Below are positions 37,156 to 45,943 of a stretch of DNA of 64,000 nt, one piece after another (position 1 is the stretch's first letter; each line of letters opens with the position of its first letter). Position numbers and translations under genes: made by a program. Origin of the DNA: Bryobacterales bacterium (GTDB lineage Bacteria; Acidobacteriota; Terriglobia; Bryobacterales; Bryobacteraceae); assembly GCA_016713735.1 (NCBI GenBank), contig JADJOP010000042.1:170546-234545 (forward strand), given 5' to 3'. The notes under the pieces are model-generated. The model was given only the letters and a program-made list of their open reading frames with translations. It had not been told where the DNA came from and searched no databases.

Positions 37156-38468
37156 GCTCCAATCACCTCCGCGGCGATGTCCATGTGTTCGCGTTTGTTC
37201 ATTTCCGTGGCGCAGAGAAGCAGGGAGCCCTTGAGTTCAGGATAAAAGGGTCCTAAATCGAGACCGCCGAGCAAACCGCGCGCGGCGAGTTTGGCGTTCA
37301 CCTCGGCGGGCGAGCCGTTGGCGGGCGTGGCGACGAACTCGTTGAAGTAGGGGCCCGTGAAGCGGCGCTTCAGTTTGGAGCCGAGGTAGTGGGCCTTGGA
37401 GAGATTTTGCAGGGCCAGTTCGCGCAGGCCTTCCTTGCCGTAGACAGTCATGAAGACGGTGGCCATGAGGGCGATGAGAGCCTGGTTGGTACAGATGTTG
37501 GAGGTGGCCTTCTCTCGGCGGATGTGTTGCTCGCGCGTGGAAAGCGTGAGGCAGAAGGCGCGGTTGCCGTTGGAATCGGTGGTTTGCCCGACGAGGCGCC
37601 CGGGCATCTGGCGGAGGAACTTTTCCTTGCAGGCGATGACGCCGGCAAAGGGGCCGCCGAAGCTGGGCGAGATGGCGAAGCTCTGCAGTTCGCCGCAGAC
37701 GATGTCGGCCTCCACAGGCGGGGCGACGACGCCGAGCGAGACAGCTTCGCTGAACACGACGACGAGCAGCGCGCCGTGTTTGTGGGCGACTTCGGCGACG
37801 GCCTTCACCTGTTCCAGGCAACCGAAGAAGTTGGGCGACTGCAGGATGACGGCGGCGGTCTTGTCGTCGAGCTTGGCGTCGAGGGCGGCCAGGTCGGTGA
37901 GGCCGGTGGCCGAGTCGTAGCCGAAGCTGTCGACGGTCATCTCCTGGTTGCGGGCGTTGGTGTCGAGAACGGTGCGGTATTCCGGATGAAGACTGGTGGC
38001 GGCGAGAATGCGCTCGCGGCCGGTGATGCGCATGGCCATGAGCGCCGCTTCGGGCACGGCGGTGGAGCCGTCGTACATGGAGGCGTTGGCGACATCCATA
38101 CCGGTGAGCTGGCAGACCATGGTTTGAAATTCAAAGATCGTGGTCAGCGTGCCTTGTGCGATTTCGGCCTGATAGGGCGTATACGAGGTGAGGAACTCGC
38201 CGCGCGAGACGACCGTATCGACGAGCACGGGGCGGTAATGGGCATACACGCCGGCGCCGAGGAAGCTCGACGCAAAGCGCGTGTTGGCCTCGCCGCGGGC
38301 GCGGAACCAGTCGACGATCTCGTATTCGGAGAGACCGGGCTCGATGGCCAGATCGCGATTGAGAACCGCCTCGGGGGGCAGGTGCTGATAGAGTCCGGCC
38401 AAGTTCTCCAGGCCGATGGAGGCGAGCATCTCCTGCCGCTCGGATTCCGATTTAGGTAGGTATCGCAA
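37152..38468 (-). CDS. gcvPA: Glycine dehydrogenase (P-protein) subunit 1
   Basis: Regulatory/structural half of the heterotetrameric P-protein, 438 residues. It begins MRYLPKSESERQEMLASIG, then LNRDLAIEPGLSEYEI, SFLGAGVYAHYRPVLVD and TPYQAEIAQGTLTTIFEFQTMVCQLTGMDVANASMYDGSTA, all characteristic. GGPFAGVIACKEKFLRQMPGRLVG follows. Like other subunit 1 proteins it lacks the PLP lysine. It is third in the order gcvT-gcvH-gcvPA-gcvPB, with an 80-bp gap after gcvH. Confidence 0.95.
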   Translation of the reverse strand: MRYLPKSESERQEMLASIGLENLAGLYQHLPPEAVLNRDLAIEPGLSEYEIVDWFRARGEANTRFASSFLGAGVYAHYRPVLVDTVVSRGEFLTSYTPYQAEIAQGTLTTIFEFQTMVCQLTGMDVANASMYDGSTAVPEAALMAMRITGRERILAATSLHPEYRTVLDTNARNQEMTVDSFGYDSATGLTDLAALDAKLDDKTAAVILQSPNFFGCLEQVKAVAEVAHKHGALLVVVFSEAVSLGVVAPPVEADIVCGELQSFAISPSFGGPFAGVIACKEKFLRQMPGRLVGQTTDSNGNRAFCLTLSTREQHIRREKATSNICTNQALIALMATVFMTVYGKEGLRELALQNLSKAHYLGSKLKRRFTGPYFNEFVATPANGSPAEVNAKLAARGLLGGLDLGPFYPELKGSLLLCATEMNKREHMDIAAEVIGA

Positions 38469-38548
38469 GTTGGTTGTCTAAGCCTTTTCGTGGGCGATCT
38501 CCAGAGCGCCGTTCCCTGCGCGCGGAAGGTGGATGATGAGCCGCTGGA

Positions 38549-38929
38549 TTATGAGCCTATGTATTGTTGATAGTCGGCCGCGGTGAGAAGTTTTCCGATT
38601 TCTTCGGGCGCGGAAAGTTTCACTTTGACGAGCCAGCCGGCGGCGTGCGGGTCCTGGTTGAGCGTTTCCGGCGCTGAGGTGAGCGTGTCGTTCACCGCCA
38701 CCACCTCGCCGGTGCAGGGGGCGAAGATGTCGCTGACGGCTTTGACGGACTCCACCGAGCCGAACGAGGCGCCCTGGGTGATCTTGTCTCCGGCCTTGGG
38801 CAGGTCGACGTAGACGATGTCGCCCAGTTCGCTTTGGGCGTGGTCGGTGATGCCGATGGTGGCCGTGCCGGCTTCCTCAAGCACCCACTCGTGTTCCTTG
38901 GTGTAACGGAAATTTTCTGGATAAGCCAT
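38549..38929 (-). CDS. gcvH: Glycine cleavage system H protein
   Basis: Lipoyl carrier protein of 126 residues that shuttles the aminomethyl group between P and T proteins. Lipoylated lysine K63 is in GSVESVKAVSD. N-terminal YTKEHEWVLEEAGTATIGITDHAQSELGDIVYVDLP and C-terminal WLVKVKLSAPEEIGKLL are standard. It starts 3 nt after the gcvT stop, so the genes are co-transcribed. No lipoate ligase or octanoyltransferase gene is nearby. Confidence 0.96.
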   Translation of the reverse strand: MAYPENFRYTKEHEWVLEEAGTATIGITDHAQSELGDIVYVDLPKAGDKITQGASFGSVESVKAVSDIFAPCTGEVVAVNDTLTSAPETLNQDPHAAGWLVKVKLSAPEEIGKLLTAADYQQYIGS

Positions 38930-38932
38930 GAT

Positions 38933-40042
38933 TTATTTCGCTCGCTTGTAGAACGGCAGAGGCACCGTGACGGCGTCTACCTGCTGGCCCCGGATCAGTA
39001 CCTGAACCGTGCGCCCGAGCTCCGAGGCGGAGACGGGCAGATAACACATCGCAATGTTTTTGTTGAGGGTGGGCGAAGGGCTGCCGCTGGTGACCCAGCC
39101 GGCGGCGGCGCCGTCGACAAACATCTCATAGCCGTCGCGGGCGATGCCGCGGCCGGTCATTTCAATGCCGCAGAGCTTGCGCGTGGGGCCGGTTTCGGCG
39201 CAGCGGACGACGGCGGGTTTGCCGGTGAAGTCCTTATTGAGGTCGATGTTGCGCAGCAGGCCGGCTTCGACGGGATTGATGGTGGCCGAAATTTCATGGC
39301 CGTAGAGGGCCATGCCGGCTTCCAGGCGGAGCGTGTTGCGGGCGCCCAGGCCGCAGGGTTTGATGCCGTGCGGGGCGCCGGCTTCGAGGAGCTTGTTCCA
39401 CAGCGCCACGGCGTGTTCGGGCGAGACGAAGAGCTCAAAGCAATCCTCGCCGGTGTAGCCGGTGCGGGCGATGCGGGCGGCCACACCCATCACCTCGCCG
39501 TCGGCGAAGCGGTAATAGCGGATCGATTTCAGATCGACGGGTGTGAGTTGCTGGACGACGGCCGAAGCGAGCGGCCCCTGGACGGCGAGCTGGGCGTAGC
39601 GGGGGCTGGCGAAATCGACGGCGCAGTCGAAGCCCTTTTCGCGCTGGAGGGCGGCGATGTGCTCGAAGTCCTTTTCCTGGTTGGAGGCGTTCACGCAGAG
39701 GAAGTAATGGGTAGGCGTGACCTTATAGATGAGGATGTCGTCGACGAAACCGCCGTGATCGTAGAGCAGGCCGGCGTATTGGGCCTGGCCCTCGGCCATT
39801 TTGGCGACGGCGCTGGTGGCGGCGTAATTGACGAGGTCAAAGGCCTGGGGGCCACTGATTTCGATCTCGCCCATGTGGCTGACATCGAACAGGCCGACGG
39901 CGCGGCGGACGGCGTGGTGTTCTTCCAGGATGCCGGAGTATTGGACCGGCATGTCCCAGCCGCCGAAGTCGACCATGCGCGCGCCGGAGGCGCGGTGGAC
40001 AGCGTGGAGTGGAGTTTGCTGTAACTCCGGCGAGGGGCTCAT
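38933..40042 (-). CDS. gcvT: Glycine cleavage system T protein (aminomethyltransferase)
   Basis: Tetrahydrofolate-dependent aminomethyltransferase of 369 residues. It transfers the one-carbon unit from lipoyl-H to THF and releases ammonia. MVDFGGWDMPVQYSGILEEHHAVRRAVGLFDVSHMGEIEISGP contains the catalytic aspartate region. RTGYTGEDCFELFV and LGARNTLRLEAGMALYGHEI are family signatures. The ATG at 40042 (MSPSPELQQTPLHAVHRASGA) fits the family start; the frame is open upstream but only through low-complexity sequence. First gene of the gcv operon. I looked for a glycine riboswitch in front of it and found none. Confidence 0.95.
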   Translation of the reverse strand: MSPSPELQQTPLHAVHRASGARMVDFGGWDMPVQYSGILEEHHAVRRAVGLFDVSHMGEIEISGPQAFDLVNYAATSAVAKMAEGQAQYAGLLYDHGGFVDDILIYKVTPTHYFLCVNASNQEKDFEHIAALQREKGFDCAVDFASPRYAQLAVQGPLASAVVQQLTPVDLKSIRYYRFADGEVMGVAARIARTGYTGEDCFELFVSPEHAVALWNKLLEAGAPHGIKPCGLGARNTLRLEAGMALYGHEISATINPVEAGLLRNIDLNKDFTGKPAVVRCAETGPTRKLCGIEMTGRGIARDGYEMFVDGAAAGWVTSGSPSPTLNKNIAMCYLPVSASELGRTVQVLIRGQQVDAVTVPLPFYKRAK

Positions 40043-40051
40043 GAAACAGTC

Positions 40052-40057
40052 AATGTA
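40052..40057 (-). promoter_or_regulatory. -10-like hexamer TACATT of the gcv operon
   Basis: On the minus strand TACATT ends 9 nt before the gcvT ATG at 40042, with no Shine-Dalgarno site. Confidence 0.35.
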
Positions 40058-40350
40058 GCACAGCCGGCAAGGGGGGTCGCCGGGTGCGCGGGGTAGCCGG
40101 GCGGCGTGGGTGCGGGGCAGCCGGGCGGCGTAGGTGACGCCGCGGAGGGCGGCGTGGGTGACGGCGCGGCGGTCGGTGTGGGTGGAGGTCCGGCGGGCTG
40201 GTGTGGGTGGAGGTCCGGCGGGCTGGCTGGCTGGGGGCACGGGGGCAGGGAGCACGATGGGGAGCGAAGGGAAGTCGCCAGGGGGGGGAACGCGGGCATC
40301 TGGCGGGGGGCGGGGCAGCGGCGGGCGGGGCTATTTCCTACGGCCTAAGT
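40058..40350. other. Gene-free GC-rich stretch between gcvT and the sigma-54 promoter
   Basis: Low-complexity GGGCGGCG-type sequence with imperfect and perfect short tandem repeats. No conserved reading frame was recognised on either strand. The abrupt drop in GC content begins at about 40330, where the sigma-54 promoter region starts. Confidence 0.55.
40176..40225 (+). repeat. Two perfect 25-bp tandem repeats
   Basis: The unit GTGTGGGTGGAGGTCCGGCG plus GGCTG occurs at 40176-40200 and 40201-40225 without a mismatch. It is preceded by an imperfect repeat around GCCGGGCGGCGT (40090-40135). Confidence 0.85.
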
Positions 40351-40367
40351 TTGGCACCCGGCTTGCA
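40351..40367 (+). promoter_or_regulatory. Sigma-54 (RpoN) promoter
   Basis: TTGGCACCCGGCTTGCA: TGGCAC and TTGCA with the GG (-24) and GC (-12) elements exactly 12 bases apart. It matches the consensus at all key bases. It points toward the structured leader and the OmpA-family lipoprotein gene. An NtrC-type sigma-54 activator and its kinase lie at 42414-45850. Confidence 0.7.
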
Positions 40368-40379
40368 ATCAATCTTGGC

Positions 40380-40660
40380 AACTGGTCGGAAAGCCGGTAA
40401 ATGAAGGTAGGATTGGGATTGGTTGTGAAAATTATACTGGACGCGGGTAGGAAATTTTTACAGCCTGTTTCCGGTCCTTCCCTCCCTGCAGCGGCTTTTC
40501 TGGTGGCCGACGGTTCCCTCCAGGGCCCGGTCACCAAACAAAATCGGATTCGTTTGCGGATTCACCAGGTGATCCAAGGGCGAAGGTGGGTCGTACTCCT
40601 CCAAAGACCCCATCCGATGGTACTCGCGCCGCAGCCTCCCTCTCTGCGGCGCGAGTTCCA
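40380..40660 (+). ncRNA. Candidate structured RNA or long leader with CCUCC loops
   Basis: The stretch between the sigma-54 promoter and the OmpA lipoprotein gene is about 430 nt with no convincing gene. It contains four CCTCC motifs (40481, 40517, 40598 and 40635). The last lies in the 9-nt loop of a perfect 12-bp hairpin (40623-40634 with 40644-40655). The third lies in the loop of a smaller hairpin (GGGTC 40588-40592 with GACCC 40606-40610). CCUCC is complementary to the Shine-Dalgarno core. No T tract follows the 12-bp hairpin, so it may be a leader rather than a separate RNA. Assigned from base pairing by eye. Confidence 0.4.
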
Positions 40661-40803
40661 GAAGTAACGGGCCGGTACGTTCGGCCGCATAAGGCCATGA
40701 CGGGGCTCGGGCGAGTCCACGATTGCATGAGCCACACGATCAATAATCAAACGATCCGCCACGAAGTGGACGGACGAATTCAGTTCGCATTCAGGAGAGT
40801 CAC

Positions 40804-41598
40804 ATGAGTCCAGACAACTTGCTTCGGAATATGAAATGGCCCGTGGTTGGGCTAGGAATTATGCTGCTGGCGGCTAGCGGATGTGCAACCAAAAAGCACG
40901 TGCGCACGGTGGTGCAGCCGGTGGAAACACGAGTCGGAACGCTCGAACAGAAGAACACGGAAAACGAAAAGGCGCTGGAAGATCTGGAAGCCAAAGCGGC
41001 CAAGATCGACGAACTGGCCAAAACGGCCGACCAGCGTGCGCAGGACGCCATGAAGGCGGCCAAGGACGCCGATGGGGAAGCCAAGGTAGGCCAGAAGAGG
41101 GCGGAGGAGGCCATGATGGCCGCCAGCGCCGGTAAGAAGCTGGCTGAACAGGGCATTTCGCGGCTGGACACGGTGGAGAAGCGGATTCTCGGCCTGGACA
41201 GCTACTCGGTGGTGGCTGATGAGACGGTGTACTTTGACCTTGGCCGCGATGTGCTGTCCAAAGAAGCGCAGGAGCTGTTGGACGGCCTGGCCAATCGCAT
41301 GGGCAAGCACCACCGCTTCCTGATCGAAGTGCAAGGTTTCACCGACAGCAGCGGTTCGGCCGCGGCGAACCTGGCGTTGAGCCGGCGCCGGGCGGACGCG
41401 GTCGTGCGTTACCTGACGCTGCAGCACAAGGTGCCGTTGCACCGCGTGACCCTGATTGGATTAGGACAGGAAGCCCCCTCGGCCGACAACAAGTCGAGCA
41501 AGGGGCGCAAACAGAATCGCCGCGTGGAAGTGCGGGTGTTCTCCGCCGATGAGCAGGCCAGACAGACAGCTCAGGCGGGCAGCCCCGTGGGACGTTAA
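40804..41598 (+). CDS. OmpA-family peptidoglycan-binding lipoprotein
   Basis: A 264-residue envelope protein. The N-terminus MSPDNLLRNMKWPVVGLGIMLLAASGC ends in a lipobox (L-A-A-S-G-C, the cysteine acylated). A long coiled coil follows (about residues 35-125, VETRVGTLEQKNTENEKALEDLEAKAAKIDELAKTADQRAQDAMKAA). The C-terminal OmpA domain has VYFDLGRDVLSKEAQELLDGLA, EVQGFTDSSGSAAANLALSRRRADAVVRYL and GRKQNRRVEVRV, including the peptidoglycan-binding Asp and Arg. It probably tethers the outer membrane to the cell wall. AGGAG precedes the ATG. Regulation by sigma-54 is suggested by the promoter at 40351. Confidence 0.9.
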   Translation: MSPDNLLRNMKWPVVGLGIMLLAASGCATKKHVRTVVQPVETRVGTLEQKNTENEKALEDLEAKAAKIDELAKTADQRAQDAMKAAKDADGEAKVGQKRAEEAMMAASAGKKLAEQGISRLDTVEKRILGLDSYSVVADETVYFDLGRDVLSKEAQELLDGLANRMGKHHRFLIEVQGFTDSSGSAAANLALSRRRADAVVRYLTLQHKVPLHRVTLIGLGQEAPSADNKSSKGRKQNRRVEVRVFSADEQARQTAQAGSPVGR

Positions 41599-41692
41599 GA
41601 CGAGATTCGTCGACGTGGTCTAGAGTTGCTCCACCGGTAGTCTGGGACCGGGGGGAGCCGCCCAGTGAGGTTCGGAGGCCGAACTGGGCCGT

Positions 41693-41731
41693 ATGCCGGG
41701 CGTGTGGGAGATTCCACGCCCGGCATTTTTG
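41693..41731 (+). terminator. Rho-independent terminator after the OmpA-family gene
   Basis: ATGCCGGGCGTG (41693-41704), 10-nt loop, CACGCCCGGCAT (41715-41726), followed by a run of T to 41730. A perfect 12-bp stem. It sits about 95 nt past the stop codon. Confidence 0.85.
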
Positions 41732-41832
41732 CGTTTGGAGGGCGGTGCTCTGCGCGGGCGGTGCTGTGCGCGACGCGCGGGCGGAATGCGGGCGGTGTTC
41801 AAGCGGCGCGTGGGCGGTGTGCGGGGGCGCGG

Positions 41833-42417
41833 TTAGCGCAGCGAGCGCTGCAGGTCGCGGGCCAGGACGTCGGCGCGCATAGCGAGGTTGCGGGCGGTCA
41901 TGAGGTCCTGGTCGCGCTGGTCGCGGGCCTGTTGGGCGAAGGCGCGGATGCGGACAACGAGGTCGGCCTGCTGGGTGTTGAGGGCGCGTGTGCCGGCGGC
42001 GGCGACGATGGCCTCGGCATTGCGGAGGTAGCGCTCCATTTCCTGCTGGTAGCGGCGCTGTTCGGCTGGAGTGAGCAATTGGACGAGTTTGGGCGGCGCG
42101 GGCGGTTGGGGCTGGGCCGGCTCCTGGGGCGAGGTCTGCGCGGGAGCGGGTGTTGGCCGGGGCGGGCGTGTGGGTGGCTGAGGCGGCGGTGCGGGCACGT
42201 CGATCTGTTCGGGCGGCGCGGGAACGGTGGAGAGCGGGGTTCGCGTGTCCACCCTGGGGGGCGGCGGCATCGGCTCGGGCTTGGCCGTGGCGGCCGGTTT
42301 CGGGTTGGGCATCTGGGCCGGCGGAGGGGTGGGCTTCTTCTTGCGGAAGAGGCAGGCGGTTTGCGTGGACACGGTGCCGCCCAGCAGCAGCAGGAGGAGC
42401 GCGCCGCGGAGCCTCAT
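41833..42417 (-). CDS. Proline-rich lipoprotein of the NtrBC operon
   Basis: A 194-residue exported protein: MRLRGALLLLLLGGTVSTQTAC resembles a lipoprotein signal, though the lipobox is weak. Residues 30-115 are a proline/alanine/threonine linker. The C-terminal 75 residues form a helical bundle (LTPAEQRRYQQEMERYLRNAEAIVAAAGTRALNTQQADLVVRIRAFAQQARDQRDQDLMTARNLAMRADVLARDL). This is a recurring acidobacterial pattern of unknown role. Its ATG overlaps the stop of the histidine kinase gene by 4 bp, so it is translated with the two-component system. It may sense or report an envelope state to the kinase. Confidence 0.65.
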   Translation of the reverse strand: MRLRGALLLLLLGGTVSTQTACLFRKKKPTPPPAQMPNPKPAATAKPEPMPPPPRVDTRTPLSTVPAPPEQIDVPAPPPQPPTRPPRPTPAPAQTSPQEPAQPQPPAPPKLVQLLTPAEQRRYQQEMERYLRNAEAIVAAAGTRALNTQQADLVVRIRAFAQQARDQRDQDLMTARNLAMRADVLARDLQRSLR

Positions 42418-44369
42418 GAGTGGCGCTCCTGTGTGGCGCCGCTTTGTGGAGCGGCTGCGGAGGGCACGATGGCGGAGAGATTGAGGTCAGAGGAGGTGGC
42501 CGCGGTGTCGTCGTCCGGTACCGGAAAGCGCAGGCGGAAGGTGGTGCCGACGCCGGGCTCGGTAACGAAGTCGATGGAGCCGTTGTGGAGCTGCACGATG
42601 CGGAAGGTCATGGCCAGACCGATGCCTGAGCCTTTCGGCTTGGTGGTGAAGTAGAGGTTGAAGATGCGTTCCTGGAGGTGGGCAGGGATGCCGCCGCCCT
42701 GGTCCGAGATGCTGATCGTGATTTCTTCTCCTGTCTTGTCGACTTTCACTCTGAGGCGGCCGCCGCGCTGCATGGCCTCAATGCCATTGTTGACCACATT
42801 GAGGAGCGCCTGCTTGAGCAAATCTTCATCGCCGCGCATGCGGATGGCGGCGCGGGCCGAATCGAGTTCAATACTGACGCCGGCGCGTTCGGCTTCCGGC
42901 CAGAGCAGGGCCGAGACCTGGCGGGCGACCTCGACGACGTTGACGGGGCGCATGTTGAGATCCATGGGCCGCTGGAAGTCGAGGAAGGTCTTCACGACAC
43001 GGTCGAGGCGGGCGATTTCACTGCCGATGACATTCACCTCGGGCTGGACCTCGGGCTGGGCCTCGAGTTTGGATTTCAGCACTTCCAGGTGAAGGGCGAT
43101 GGCGTTGAGGGGGTTCTTGATCTCGTGGGCGACGCCGCCGGTGAGGCGGCTGATGGCGGCGAGGCGCGTGGAGACGTCGAGCTGGGTGCGGAGCTGCTTG
43201 CGGGTTTCGGCGTCGCGGAGTGTGAGCAGGACGCCGTTGCGGCCGGCGTCGGGAAAGTTTTCGAGAAACTCGACGTTGGCCAGCAGGCGCAGGGGCGAGG
43301 CGTTGGCGCGGGGGAACTCAGTGACGGCGTCGCGCACGCCCGCGCCTTCGCGCAGGACGCGGCGGATGAGGTCGCCGAGGTGGCTGCCTTCGGGGAAGAG
43401 GTGGTCGAGCGTGCGGTCCTGGTTGACGTTCATGCCTTGCAGGACGCGGCCGGCGGTGCGGCTGGCGCGGATGAGGCGGCCTTCGGAGTCGAACAGGAGG
43501 ACCGATTCCTCGAGGCGTTCGAGCATGCGCTCGATGTTGCCGCGGAGTTGGAGGACGTCTTCCTTGGCGCCGCGGAACTGGCGGCTGAGCAAGTCGAGTT
43601 TGGACTGGACGTCGGCGAACTCCTTGCTCTCCTTTTTCGATTCGGCCACGCCGGGCTCTTCTTCGCGGAACTCGCCGGTGGCGATGCTGTCGATGCGTTT
43701 GCTGAGGCGTTCGAGCGAGCTGAAGATGAGGTTGGAAAAGATGATGGCCAGGACGATGGAGGCCAGCAGGGAGAGGGCCGAGACGACGACGAGGCTGTTC
43801 ACCTGCGGCATGATGGCGCTGCGCAGCAGGACCGTGCTGACGACGACGTGGATGGTGAGCACGGGCGTGGAGATGTCTTCGGCGCCGAGGGGGACGACGA
43901 TGGTGTAGTCGCGGCGGCCGCCGAGGACCTCGCCGAGGCGCTCCCACAAGGGGCGCTGTTTCCATTCGCCGAACGAGGGCAGAGGGTCGAACGTGGTGTG
44001 GACGCGCGACGGAGTGGAGGCGGCGAGCACGCGCGAGGCTTCGTCGCAGATGAGGATTTCGATCACGGCGTTGGAGCTGGCCATGGTCTTTTCGAGGAGT
44101 TCGGGGAGGGCGAGGTCCTCGTCGACAATGCGTTCCCAGAGGCGCTTGGTGGCTTCGTAGGTGGCCGGAGGCGGCTGGACGGCGCGGGCCTGTTCGTTGA
44201 CGCGCTGTTCGACGAGGTGGCGCACCTGCTGGGCAATGGCCTGGGCGCGTTCGAGGGCGTCGTTGAAGTTGGCTTCGGCGGCGATGCGCAGGCTGACCAC
44301 GCACTGGGCGAAGACGAGCATGGTCACCAGGGTGACGATAGCGATGCGCAGCCGCGTCTTGAGCGACAT
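42414..44369 (-). CDS. NtrB-type sensor histidine kinase
   Basis: Membrane histidine kinase of 651 residues. Two membrane helices (about 8-28 and 190-215: LVVVSALSLLASIVLAIIFSNL) enclose a periplasmic sensor of about 160 residues. A HAMP-like helix (LERLSKRIDSIATGEFREEE) and a PAS-like domain (LLFDSEGRLIRASRTAGRVLQG) follow. The phosphorylated H415 is in GGVAHEIKNPLNAI. The ATPase domain has NVVNNGIEAM (N box), ISDQGGGIPAHLQERIF (G1) and KGSGIGLAMT (G2). It is the cognate kinase of the NtrC-type regulator immediately upstream. Confidence 0.9.
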   Translation of the reverse strand: MSLKTRLRIAIVTLVTMLVFAQCVVSLRIAAEANFNDALERAQAIAQQVRHLVEQRVNEQARAVQPPPATYEATKRLWERIVDEDLALPELLEKTMASSNAVIEILICDEASRVLAASTPSRVHTTFDPLPSFGEWKQRPLWERLGEVLGGRRDYTIVVPLGAEDISTPVLTIHVVVSTVLLRSAIMPQVNSLVVVSALSLLASIVLAIIFSNLIFSSLERLSKRIDSIATGEFREEEPGVAESKKESKEFADVQSKLDLLSRQFRGAKEDVLQLRGNIERMLERLEESVLLFDSEGRLIRASRTAGRVLQGMNVNQDRTLDHLFPEGSHLGDLIRRVLREGAGVRDAVTEFPRANASPLRLLANVEFLENFPDAGRNGVLLTLRDAETRKQLRTQLDVSTRLAAISRLTGGVAHEIKNPLNAIALHLEVLKSKLEAQPEVQPEVNVIGSEIARLDRVVKTFLDFQRPMDLNMRPVNVVEVARQVSALLWPEAERAGVSIELDSARAAIRMRGDEDLLKQALLNVVNNGIEAMQRGGRLRVKVDKTGEEITISISDQGGGIPAHLQERIFNLYFTTKPKGSGIGLAMTFRIVQLHNGSIDFVTEPGVGTTFRLRFPVPDDDTAATSSDLNLSAIVPSAAAPQSGATQERHS

Positions 44370-44393
44370 CCCGGCGGAAAGGCCTCCGAGCCT

Positions 44394-45850
<1,457 letters not shown>

Positions 45851-45856
45851 CTCGTC

Positions 45857-45862
45857 AGTGTA
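45857..45862 (-). promoter_or_regulatory. -10-like hexamer TACACT of the ntrC-type operon
   Basis: TACACT on the minus strand ends 6 nt before the ATG at 45850; no Shine-Dalgarno sequence is present. Confidence 0.4.
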
Positions 45863-45943
45863 TCAACGCGAACCTGTTTGGCCTAAAACAAAACGGGGCG
45901 AACGTGTGAGTGCACGCGCGCCCCGCAAGTGACTGCGACCGGA

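Noticed and set aside
40043..40350. Glycine riboswitch upstream of gcvT
   Set aside because: I looked on the minus strand for the conserved glycine-aptamer core and found only GC-rich low-complexity repeats.
40401..40667. Possible 88-residue gene just after the sigma-54 promoter
   Set aside because: No good ribosome site, no recognisable protein features, and the sequence is better explained by base-paired structure with repeated CCTCC motifs.
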